Origin: Coxiellaceae bacterium | GTDB taxonomy: Bacteria; Pseudomonadota; Gammaproteobacteria; Coxiellales; Coxiellaceae | Direction of reading: 5' to 3' | Assembly: GCA_003450655.1 (NCBI GenBank) | Contig: DMFG01000078.1 | Location: 1 to 5,433 of the forward strand | DNA: 5,433 nt | Shown: piece by piece, positions 1 to 5,433 of the stretch | Numbering within the stretch: the stretch's first letter is position 1 | Layout of the letters: every line of letters starts with the position of its first letter | The notes under the pieces: generated by a model | The model's database searches: none | Seen by the model: the letters and a program-made list of their open reading frames with translations, nothing else | Told to the model about the DNA's origin: nothing | Program-made: the position numbers and the translations under genes

Positions 1-31
1 GTTTTTTGTGGTCATCGTAGGTGATCAGTAT

Positions 32-1819
32 CTATGCGTGTGTTCCTTGTTTTTCATAGACGGTATTGATCAGGTCACTGTACTTTTCTTCAATGTTTTT
101 TCGCTTGATTTTGAGTGTTGGTGTCAGGAGTTCATTGTCAATCGTCCAGTCTTCTGTGAGTAAGATGAACTCTTTGGGTTTCTCATAACTTTTGAATGAT
201 TCAACCTGCTTTTTCAGGAGCTTAGCGATTAGTCTTTGTATTTTAGGTTTCTTTAAAATCTCTTCAATCGATCCGTTAATGTGTCTTTTTTTCATGATTT
301 TTCTTAAAACACTGGTGTCTATCACCAGTAGAGCTGTCACAAAAGGTCTATTAGCGCCGTAAATTAGAGCGTGTGAGAATAATGGTTTGAGTTTGATTTG
401 TTCTTCTATGGGGGCTGGTGCAACGAATTTACCATTCTCCAATTTAAACTGATCTTTGACCCTTCCAGTGATAAACAGAAAGCCATCTTCGTTGAGTTTG
501 CCAATATCTCCAGTGCGAAACCCGCCATCTTCTGTCATAATTTCTCGTGTTTTTTCGGGCTGATTGTAGTAGCCTTGCATGACATTAGGCCCATAACAAA
601 TCACTTCACCTTCATCCTCCGTGATGCGATTATTTGGATCAATGACTATCTTGCACCCATCAAATGCCTTTCCAACAGCGCCAACGATGTCTGCTTCTTG
701 AGTATTCACTGTGATTGCTGATGTGGTTTCAGTCAGTCCATAACCTTCATACAGTGGAATGCCAATTTGATGGAGGAAGTGAATCACTTTGGGGCTGAGT
801 GCACTGGCGCCACTAATAGCTAGGCGCAAACGACCGCCAAATTTTTCTATGATTGGTTTAAATATGATTTTTTTAGCTAAGGTAAGAATGCCTTGTTCAC
901 AGAGTGTTAGTGAATGCTTGTGAGTTTGTTTGTCAGTGAGTGCTAATCCCCGATAAAAGAGTGATTGTATGAGTTTAGGTTTACGCGCAATCTTTTCCAT
1001 CACCCCAGTGTATATCTTGCTAAATATGCGAGGTACAGCATACATGATTGTAGGTTTGACCATGACAAGGTCGTCTAAAATATCTTGTATGTCCTTAACG
1101 AGTGCTGTTGACATACCGCTTTGGATCACTGCATGCACTTCAGTGACATGTCCGAAGATATGCGCCCAGGGTAGAAATGAAAGTGAGCGATCTTCTGGTG
1201 TTAACTTAAAGGTTAATAGACCTGCATTGACTTCAAATAGAAAATTTTGGTGACTCAGCATGACGCCTTTAGGTTTGCCGGTGGTGCCAGAGGTATAACC
1301 AATACAGCACGTCTCATGTTGCTGAGTGGTTTTAGCTATCATGGGGTTTTTTTCTCCCATTTTACAAAGATCATGGAAGGCTATGGTGTTGGGTTGTGGT
1401 TCATCCAATGAGATAAAATTCTTCACACTGGGGATGTTGGCTTTGATGTCATCGATCTTTTTCCAGCATTGCGGTTTGCTGGTAAATAATGCAGTTGCTT
1501 GGCAGTCATTGATAATGTACGCCCAATCATCCGCGTGTTGGTCAAGGTACATTGGAATAAACAGGGCTTCTAGGCCGAATGCTGCGTATGCAGCTATGGC
1601 CCACTCTGTACGATTGTTGCTAATAAAAGCCACGGCATCACCTGGGCCGATACCAAGCTGCGCTAATCCTGCACGACACTGATTAACACGCTCTGCAAAT
1701 TCAGCATAAGTTATCCACTGATATTGATTTGCTATTTTTGTGCCGAATAAGGGGCGATCAGAAAAACATTGGCATGCCGATTGTTGCATAGCCACTAAGT
1801 TTGTGAAGGTTGCTTCCAT
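32..1819 (-). CDS. AMP-forming long-chain-type acyl-CoA synthetase (FadD15/FAA1-like)
   Basis: A 595-residue member of the ANL adenylating superfamily. It should activate a fatty or other carboxylic acid with ATP to an acyl-adenylate and then to acyl-CoA. Seen: the P-loop/AMP signature YTSGTTGKPKGVMLSH (residues 175-190), YEGYGLTET (357-365), the FRTGDIG adenylate-binding segment (434-440), the hinge region GRVKDQFKLENGKFVAP (452-468) and a C-terminal LTPTLKIKRK (565-574) carrying the expected catalytic lysine. Length and motif order fit the FadD15/FAA1 group, which is usually about 590-640 residues. There is no signal peptide or clear membrane segment, so it is probably cytosolic or peripheral at the membrane. 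The start at 1819 is the first possible ATG/GTG/TTG after an in-frame stop upstream; the Shine-Dalgarno is weak (GGA, 6 nt spacer). It ends in TAG. It follows the 2-oxoacid dehydrogenase genes after 85 nt, with its own candidate -10 box. Chain-length specificity cannot be read from the sequence; a role with branched acyl chains is only suggested by context. Confidence 0.93.
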   Translation of the reverse strand: MEATFTNLVAMQQSACQCFSDRPLFGTKIANQYQWITYAEFAERVNQCRAGLAQLGIGPGDAVAFISNNRTEWAIAAYAAFGLEALFIPMYLDQHADDWAYIINDCQATALFTSKPQCWKKIDDIKANIPSVKNFISLDEPQPNTIAFHDLCKMGEKNPMIAKTTQQHETCCIGYTSGTTGKPKGVMLSHQNFLFEVNAGLLTFKLTPEDRSLSFLPWAHIFGHVTEVHAVIQSGMSTALVKDIQDILDDLVMVKPTIMYAVPRIFSKIYTGVMEKIARKPKLIQSLFYRGLALTDKQTHKHSLTLCEQGILTLAKKIIFKPIIEKFGGRLRLAISGASALSPKVIHFLHQIGIPLYEGYGLTETTSAITVNTQEADIVGAVGKAFDGCKIVIDPNNRITEDEGEVICYGPNVMQGYYNQPEKTREIMTEDGGFRTGDIGKLNEDGFLFITGRVKDQFKLENGKFVAPAPIEEQIKLKPLFSHALIYGANRPFVTALLVIDTSVLRKIMKKRHINGSIEEILKKPKIQRLIAKLLKKQVESFKSYEKPKEFILLTEDWTIDNELLTPTLKIKRKNIEEKYSDLINTVYEKQGTHA

Positions 1820-1847
1820 GCTGAGTCCATTCCGTAATGAGGAGAGC

Positions 1848-1857
1848 GCATTATACG
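1848..1857 (-). promoter_or_regulatory. Candidate -10 box for the acyl-CoA synthetase gene
   Basis: The minus strand carries a perfect TATAAT (1855 down to 1850) about 30 nt upstream of the synthetase ATG, which would give a short leader of roughly 20-25 nt. No convincing TTGACA-like -35 lies at 16-18 bp spacing and there is no TGn extended -10, so this is a partial promoter match. A second TATAAT at 1878-1873 lies inside the hairpin arm. In AT-rich intergenic DNA such matches can arise by chance. Confidence 0.3.
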
Positions 1858-1906
1858 AAAAAAACCTGTAGAATTATAGTCTTGTAACTATAATTACCGT
1901 TAGGTT
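1858..1906 (-). terminator. Probable intrinsic terminator after the E2 gene
   Basis: Read on the minus strand, a stem-loop starts inside the E2 stop codon. The outer stem is AACCT (1906-1902) with AGGTT (1867-1863). After an asymmetric internal loop there is a 9-bp perfect inner stem, AATTATAGT (1895-1887) with ACTATAATT (1880-1872), around a 6-nt loop. The outer 3' arm runs directly into a seven-T tract (1864-1858). This geometry fits a Rho-independent terminator at the end of the dehydrogenase operon, but the stem is unusually AT-rich, so termination may be weak and allow read-through into the synthetase gene. Confidence 0.5.
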
Positions 1907-3023
1907 ATTCACTTAAGGTTAAATCATCTAGCAGCGCTTTTAAAAAACGTGCAGCTTCACCGCCGGTGACTAACCGGTGATCAAATGATAGCGATAAAGG
2001 TAAGACTGTTTGCGCAACCACTTTATCAGAGTCAAACGTCGGTTGAGTCTTTGATCGGCCTACTGCGAGTATTGCGACTTGAGGTGGTGTGATCATGGGT
2101 GTAGCAAATTGTCCTGCGATGGTGCCAAAGTTCGATAGGGTGATGGTGGCACCGTGAAGATCCTTTGCAGCAATGGTATGGTTCTCTGCTTGCGTTTTAA
2201 ACTGTGTAATTGCAGCCTTGAGTTCAGTTTGATTGAGCTGATTGGCATGTTTAATGACTGGAGCGAATAAACCATTGGGCGTGTCTATCGCAATGCCTAG
2301 GTTGAGATTATCAAAACTTTTATAGGAAAAGGACTTAGCATCAAAGTGAGAGTTCAGTATAGGTTCTGCTTGTATAGCTTTGGATAATGCACGAATCATA
2401 CGTAGTGTCATGGATGAGTAGTTTGTCCAATGACTGATGTCTGCTTCATCACAGAGTGTGGTTAAGGCAATGTTTTGCTGTGATGTTGTCATCGCTAAAG
2501 CCATCGCCTTGCGTTGAGCAGTTAATGGCTGCATGTCATTGATAGCGGTGTGTGTTTGATCGAGTGTATTGAGGTACTGTTCGATATCAGTGCTGCGAAT
2601 GGGTGAATGTTCAGACTCTATGCTAGAGAGGTCAATGCCGGCTTTGCGTGCTAGTGCGCGGGCACTGGGTGTTGCTAGGTTTGCAGAGGTTGCACTAATA
2701 CGGGTTTGAGGTACCACTTGATCAGTCATTTCAATGTGCCCCACCACGGTGTTGCTGGTGTCGCTGTTATCATTGCTGGACGTCTTATCGGTAGCTTCAA
2801 AGCCCACCAAAGCTGCGCCGGTGGAAATGGTTTCATCCACTTGAGCAAAACATTTTGCAATGGTGCCAGCATGAGGTGCTGGAACTTCTACTAGAGCTTT
2901 TGCAGTTTCAACGCTAACCATGGGTTCATCGGCTTGAATATAATCACCTTCTTTAATAAACCACTCTCGAATTGTGCCTTCCGGTAATCCCTCGCCTAAG
3001 TCTGGTAATTTAAAGATGTTCAT
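1905..3023 (-). CDS. pdhC: 2-oxoacid dehydrogenase E2, dihydrolipoamide acyltransferase
   Basis: E2 core of the 2-oxoacid dehydrogenase complex; it moves the acyl group from the lipoyl arm to CoA. Domain order in 372 residues: one lipoyl domain (about 1-77) with the lipoylated lysine K42 in the VETAKA motif; a polar Ser/Thr/Asn/Asp-rich linker (about 78-114); a peripheral subunit-binding domain (ATPSARALARKAGIDLSSI, 117-135, continuing to about 150); a short linker; and the catalytic domain (about 165-372) with SNFG (297-300) and PPQVAILAVG (313-322). Length is normal for a single-lipoyl E2. The active-site motif usually written HxxxDG reads HRLVTG at 349-354, so the Asp is Thr; His349 is kept. 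The start is supported by GGAG 5 nt upstream and by the ATGA overlap with the original E1-beta stop. The symbol follows pdhABC family naming; given the leucine dehydrogenase neighbour, a branched-chain (bkdB) role is at least as likely. Confidence 0.93.
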   Translation of the reverse strand: MNIFKLPDLGEGLPEGTIREWFIKEGDYIQADEPMVSVETAKALVEVPAPHAGTIAKCFAQVDETISTGAALVGFEATDKTSSNDNSDTSNTVVGHIEMTDQVVPQTRISATSANLATPSARALARKAGIDLSSIESEHSPIRSTDIEQYLNTLDQTHTAINDMQPLTAQRKAMALAMTTSQQNIALTTLCDEADISHWTNYSSMTLRMIRALSKAIQAEPILNSHFDAKSFSYKSFDNLNLGIAIDTPNGLFAPVIKHANQLNQTELKAAITQFKTQAENHTIAAKDLHGATITLSNFGTIAGQFATPMITPPQVAILAVGRSKTQPTFDSDKVVAQTVLPLSLSFDHRLVTGGEAARFLKALLDDLTLSE

Positions 3024-3142
3024 GCATACTCCAGGGTTGTATTAACGGCCTTGAGTATTCGTTTCACGCAAGGCATGTAATGTTTTTCTAGTTGATAATA
3101 AGGCATCACGGTATCGTAGCCAGTGACTCGCTGTACGGGTGC
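3020..3142 (-). pseudogene. pdhB: Untranslated 3' remnant of E1-beta beyond a premature TAA
   Basis: This stretch continues the E1-beta frame after the TAA at 3145-3143. It encodes 40 sense codons and then TGA. The residues begin APVQRVTGYDTVMPYYQLEK, which is the expected C-terminal segment of the E1-beta family (compare the familiar pattern ...L(E)APVxRVTGxDT...). The rest reads HYMPCVKRILKAVNTTLEYA. The terminal TGA (3022-3020) overlaps the E2 ATG (3023-3021) as ATGA, matching the E1-alpha/E1-beta junction. With the TAA restored to a sense codon the gene would be 326 residues, the family's usual length. No frameshift is needed. In homologues the stop position usually holds Glu or Leu, so GAA to TAA or TTA to TAA would each be one substitution. 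Confidence 0.88.
3029..3032 (-). promoter_or_regulatory. Ribosome binding site of the E2 gene
   Basis: GGAG on the minus strand, 5 nt before the ATG at 3023, inside the 3' remnant of the E1-beta frame. It matters because the premature E1-beta stop leaves ribosomes about 120 nt short of this start, so E2 translation would depend on this site rather than on coupling. Confidence 0.6.
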
Positions 3143-4000
3143 TTAGAGGCAATCAAAAGCGTATTCATTTAATTGAGCGGTGATCTCTGCGCCCACACCA
3201 CAGGTTCTTGCAGCTTCATGGATGATAACGCAGCGCCCAGTCTTTTCAACGGAGTCGATGATGGTGTGTATGTCGATGGGCTTTATAGTTGCTAGGTCAA
3301 TGACTTCAGCTGAGATGCCTTGTTCGGCCAGTTGATCAGCTGCTTGTTGTGTTTCATGTAACATAGCTCCCCAGCTAACCAGTGTGATGTCATGACCTTC
3401 GCGCAGTACAAAGCAGCGATCTAAGGGGAGGGCTTCTCCATTATCGGGTACCACTTGTTTGACTAGACGATAAATGCGTTTAGGTTCTAGGAAAATAACA
3501 GGATCAGGGTTTCGAATAGCTGCAAGCAGTAGGCCGTAGGCTTGAAAAGGGTTAGAGGGAATAACGACACGTATGCCGGGGATGTGTGCAAACAGTGCTT
3601 CAGTACTTTCACTGTGGTGTTCTGGTGCATGGATGCCGCCACCGTAAGGGGCTCGGTAGACAATTGGGCAGCTTAATCGGCCACGTGTTCGATTGCGAAG
3701 TCGTGAGGCATGACTGAGGATTTGATTAAAGCCTGGATAAATAAAACCCATAAACTGAAATTCAGCAACAGGTTTAAGTCCTTGACTTGCCATGCCAACT
3801 GCCATGCCTGCAATCATGGATTCAGCAAGAGGGGTGTCTTTTACACGATGATCGCCAAAGCGTTTGGCAAGGCCATCGGTTGCACGAAACACACCACCAT
3901 TCTTACCCACATCTTCGCCAAAGATAATGACATTATCATCGTGTTCTAATTCATAAGCTAAAGCTTGGGTAACAGCTTCAACTAAAGTTATAGCGGTCAT
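3143..4000 (-). CDS. pdhB: 2-oxoacid dehydrogenase E1 beta subunit, C-terminally truncated
   Basis: The E1-beta subunit pairs with E1-alpha as a heterotetramer that binds thiamine diphosphate at the alpha/beta interface and decarboxylates the 2-oxoacid. Seen in 285 residues: IIFGEDVG (25-32) with the conserved Glu29 that contacts the cofactor; the GGGIHAPEHHSES loop (120-132) with the active-site histidine region; PVIFLEPKRIYR (167-178); and the C-terminal transketolase-type domain from about residue 200, including HEAARTCGVGAEI (261-273). Family members are usually about 325 residues. Here the frame stops at TAA after ...FDCL, about 41 residues early, removing the end of the C-terminal domain, a region known in this family to help dock E1 on E2. 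The start is fixed by AGGAG 7 nt upstream and a 4-nt ATGA overlap with E1-alpha. Codon use and motifs before the stop look normal, so the lesion appears recent, or the base is an error. Function of the truncated product is doubtful. Symbol follows family naming; bkdA2 is the branched-chain alternative. Confidence 0.9.
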   Translation of the reverse strand: MTAITLVEAVTQALAYELEHDDNVIIFGEDVGKNGGVFRATDGLAKRFGDHRVKDTPLAESMIAGMAVGMASQGLKPVAEFQFMGFIYPGFNQILSHASRLRNRTRGRLSCPIVYRAPYGGGIHAPEHHSESTEALFAHIPGIRVVIPSNPFQAYGLLLAAIRNPDPVIFLEPKRIYRLVKQVVPDNGEALPLDRCFVLREGHDITLVSWGAMLHETQQAADQLAEQGISAEVIDLATIKPIDIHTIIDSVEKTGRCVIIHEAARTCGVGAEITAQLNEYAFDCL

Positions 4001-5070
4001 GATTGGGCTCCTATGGCGTCGTATTGTTCGATGTAGGCGTCGGGTAGTTCTTCGAAGAGATGGTCAAAGGCAGCCGTGGGTGGGCACGGTGTTTGTTGAA
4101 GGTATTTCTCAACCGCGTCATTAATAACCGCATCACTGTTAGCTTGAAATTCATCATAGTCGCTTTGAGTTAATCCATAGGTGTTGGATAGAAATGTTCG
4201 TAGGCGTAAAAGCGGTTCATTTTTTTCAGCAGCTTGCCGGTGTTCTTGGGATTGATAGCGTGATGCATCATCTGCTGTTGTGTGATCGCATAATCGGTAA
4301 CTTAATGCTTCAATTAATGTTGGGCCTTGGCCTGCACGTGCTGTGTCGATAGCTAGTTCGGTTGCACATTTAACAGCAACCACATCATTGCCATCCACTT
4401 GTAGGCTCGGTATGCCAGCAGCTATCGCTTTTTGTGCAATGGTTTGGCAGCGTGTTTGCTCGGATAGGGGGACTGAAATGGCCCATTGGTTATTGTTAAC
4501 AATAAAAACAACCGGTAGATTCCAAGCGCCTGCCAGGTTGATAGCTTCGTAGAAGTCACCTTCGGAGGTGCCACCTTCACCCAATGTGCAAACAGCCACA
4601 CGAGCTTCTTGCCTATATTGAAAGCTAAAGGCAATACCCGCTGCGTGTAAACATTGTGATGCAATGGGCACACAAACCGGTAGGTCTTTGTCGTGTTGTG
4701 CTAGGCTGCCTTTTTCATTACCTCCCCAGTATTGCAAGATACTGAGTAAGCTGCCTTGTCTTTGAAATAAAACACCCTGATCTCGGTAGTAAGGGCAAAA
4801 CACGTCTTCAGGGAGGATCGTGTCACCAATCCCAATACTTAATGCCTCTGAGCCACGACATGAAGGGTATGTCCCCATTTTTCCGGTTCGTTGTAAGTTG
4901 ATGGTTTTTTTATCGAAGGTGCGTAAGGTTAGCATCGATTGATACAGTGTCGTCAACTTCTCTTGTGTAGCAAAATCAGGTAGCGGTTGGGTGGCCTGTC
5001 CATTTGGATCAATAAACTGAGTATGGTGTATGCTAAATTCCGCAACTGGCGTCGTTTTATAGGTTGTCAT
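3997..5070 (-). CDS. pdhA: 2-oxoacid dehydrogenase E1 alpha subunit (pyruvate or branched-chain)
   Basis: The E1-alpha subunit binds the pyrophosphate and Mg2+ side of thiamine diphosphate and, with E1-beta, decarboxylates a 2-oxoacid and acylates the E2 lipoyl group. Seen in 357 residues: FDKKTINLQRTGKMGTYPSC (52-71) followed by the RGSEA region (72-76); YYRDQG (94-99); the cofactor motif starting GEGGTSEGDFYEA (164-176) and ending NNN (192-194), spacing as expected; and the HTTADDASRY loop (263-272) that orders over the active site. The first motif residue pair is GEG where most members have GDG. Length is typical. The N-terminus and motifs resemble the pyruvate-dehydrogenase-like PdhA group, but the leucine dehydrogenase 13 nt upstream points to branched-chain 2-oxoacids; the sequence cannot settle the substrate. 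The ATG at 5070 is the first possible start, since an in-frame TGA lies 9 nt further upstream (5082-5080); the Shine-Dalgarno is weak (GAG at 5081-5079). It ends in TGA within the ATGA overlap with E1-beta. Confidence 0.93.
   Translation of the reverse strand: MTTYKTTPVAEFSIHHTQFIDPNGQATQPLPDFATQEKLTTLYQSMLTLRTFDKKTINLQRTGKMGTYPSCRGSEALSIGIGDTILPEDVFCPYYRDQGVLFQRQGSLLSILQYWGGNEKGSLAQHDKDLPVCVPIASQCLHAAGIAFSFQYRQEARVAVCTLGEGGTSEGDFYEAINLAGAWNLPVVFIVNNNQWAISVPLSEQTRCQTIAQKAIAAGIPSLQVDGNDVVAVKCATELAIDTARAGQGPTLIEALSYRLCDHTTADDASRYQSQEHRQAAEKNEPLLRLRTFLSNTYGLTQSDYDEFQANSDAVINDAVEKYLQQTPCPPTAAFDHLFEELPDAYIEQYDAIGAQS
4008..4012 (-). promoter_or_regulatory. Ribosome binding site of the E1-beta gene
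   Basis: AGGAG on the minus strand, 7 nt before the ATG at 4000 and inside the last codons of E1-alpha. It is the best Shine-Dalgarno in the window and confirms the E1-beta start at the ATGA overlap, the arrangement expected for translational coupling of two subunits needed in equal amounts. Confidence 0.7.
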
Positions 5071-5083
5071 GGCTAATGCTCAT

Positions 5084-5433
5084 TTATGAAGATGTTTTTT
5101 GGGGGTCATTGTTTGATCTTGCTGATTGCAGTGTCATGGAGCGATTCAAAGTTTTGCCTTTTTCAATACGTTCACGTGCCATTTTTTCAGCGATATCAAT
5201 GGTCGTTGCTTGCTCTTTTTCGGCACGTTCAAATAGTTCTAATGTGATATCGTAGATGTCATCAATCTGTTGTGTTGCACGTGGTGGGTCTTGATAGTCA
5301 TAGACGATAGCTGCATTGATAAGGCCGCCTGCATTAATGAGATAGTCTGGTGCATATAGAATATTTTTTTGTTGAATGAGATGAATGTATTTTTTATGTG
5401 CTAATTGGTTGTTTGCTGAACCTGCGATAATGG
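5084..5433 (-). CDS. Leucine/valine-type amino-acid dehydrogenase, C-terminal part (partial)
   Basis: The minus strand is open from the right window edge to TAA at 5086-5084, giving 115 residues with no start in view. The fragment begins IIAGSANNQLA and contains YAPDYLINAGGLINAA (residues 26-41), both hallmarks of the NAD-binding domain of the Glu/Leu/Phe/Val dehydrogenase family and closest in pattern to leucine dehydrogenase. A charged helical tail follows (about 55-95). The family is usually about 340-370 residues, so roughly the last third is present; the catalytic lysines lie outside the window. The enzyme oxidatively deaminates leucine, valine or isoleucine to the 2-oxoacid with NAD+. 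Its stop is 13 nt from the E1-alpha start, so the two are very likely co-transcribed, and its product would be the substrate of the complex encoded next. Leucine versus valine preference cannot be decided from this part. Confidence 0.88.
   Translation of the reverse strand, partial: IIAGSANNQLAHKKYIHLIQQKNILYAPDYLINAGGLINAAIVYDYQDPPRATQQIDDIYDITLELFERAEKEQATTIDIAEKMARERIEKGKTLNRSMTLQSARSNNDPQKTSS

Noticed and set aside
1..31. Possible regulatory element after the synthetase (TGATCA palindrome at 23-28, T6 run at 2-7)
   Set aside because: The T-run lies on the plus strand, so it is an A-run for the minus-strand genes, and no convincing stem is formed; the stretch is too short to interpret.
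1820..1904. Small RNA or riboswitch in the intergenic gap
   Set aside because: Only 85 nt long and explained by a hairpin-plus-T tract and a -10 box; no known riboswitch core is visible.
3020..3142. Separate small protein or split E1-beta with a second start after the TAA
   Set aside because: GTG and ATG codons occur at 3109-3104, but no Shine-Dalgarno precedes them and a start there would drop the conserved APVQRVTGYDT segment. A mutated single gene is simpler.
3143..3145. Genetic code change with TAA read as sense
   Set aside because: TAA ends both the amino-acid dehydrogenase and the E2 genes at the expected protein ends, TAG ends the synthetase and TGA ends E1-alpha, so all three are used as true stops here.
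3020..4000. Frameshift as the cause of the short E1-beta
   Set aside because: The family-like sequence continues in the same frame on both sides of the TAA, so no base insertion or loss is needed.
4422..4673. Open frame of 83 codons on the minus strand within E1-alpha, and similar short open frames on both strands (e.g. 398-721, 1326-1682, 3710-3949, 5064-5255)
   Set aside because: They lie inside strongly supported genes, have compositionally odd translations without family motifs, and look like shadows of the real coding frames.

Overview
The window holds a minus-strand catabolic gene cluster from a bacterium with moderate to low G+C. The protein types suggest a gammaproteobacterium, possibly of the Legionella/Coxiella kind, because E1-alpha, E1-beta and a short single-lipoyl E2 next to a leucine dehydrogenase are familiar there. 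That placement is inference from recognised families, not from a search. I see no RNA genes, mobile elements, CRISPR arrays or gene-free stretch longer than about 90 bases.

Layout, in transcription order (right to left): (1) the C-terminal third of a leucine/valine-type amino-acid dehydrogenase, cut by the right window edge (5084-5433); (2) 2-oxoacid dehydrogenase E1-alpha (3997-5070), 13 nt downstream; (3) E1-beta (3143-4000), overlapping E1-alpha by 4 nt (ATGA); (4) the lipoyl-bearing acyltransferase E2 (1905-3023); (5) an 85-nt gap with an AT-rich hairpin plus T-tract and a good -10 box; (6) a long-chain-type acyl-CoA synthetase (32-1819).

The dehydrogenase would deaminate branched-chain amino acids to 2-oxoacids. 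The E1/E2 complex would then decarboxylate a 2-oxoacid and transfer the acyl group to CoA. This context favours a branched-chain 2-oxoacid substrate, although the E1-alpha family is often annotated as pyruvate dehydrogenase. No E3 (dihydrolipoamide dehydrogenase) is present, so it must be encoded elsewhere. The acyl-CoA synthetase probably forms a separate or partly separate transcription unit.

The main anomaly is an in-frame TAA at codon 286 of E1-beta. The frame after it stays open for 40 codons that read as the normal conserved C-terminus of this family. It ends in a TGA that overlaps the E2 start as ATGA, just as the E1-alpha/E1-beta junction does. The gene therefore looks like an intact 326-codon E1-beta with a single nonsense substitution: a real mutation, a sequencing error, or (less likely) a recoded stop. 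Two motif deviations are also notable: the E2 active-site motif HxxxDG reads HRLVTG, and the E1-alpha thiamine diphosphate motif GDG reads GEG.
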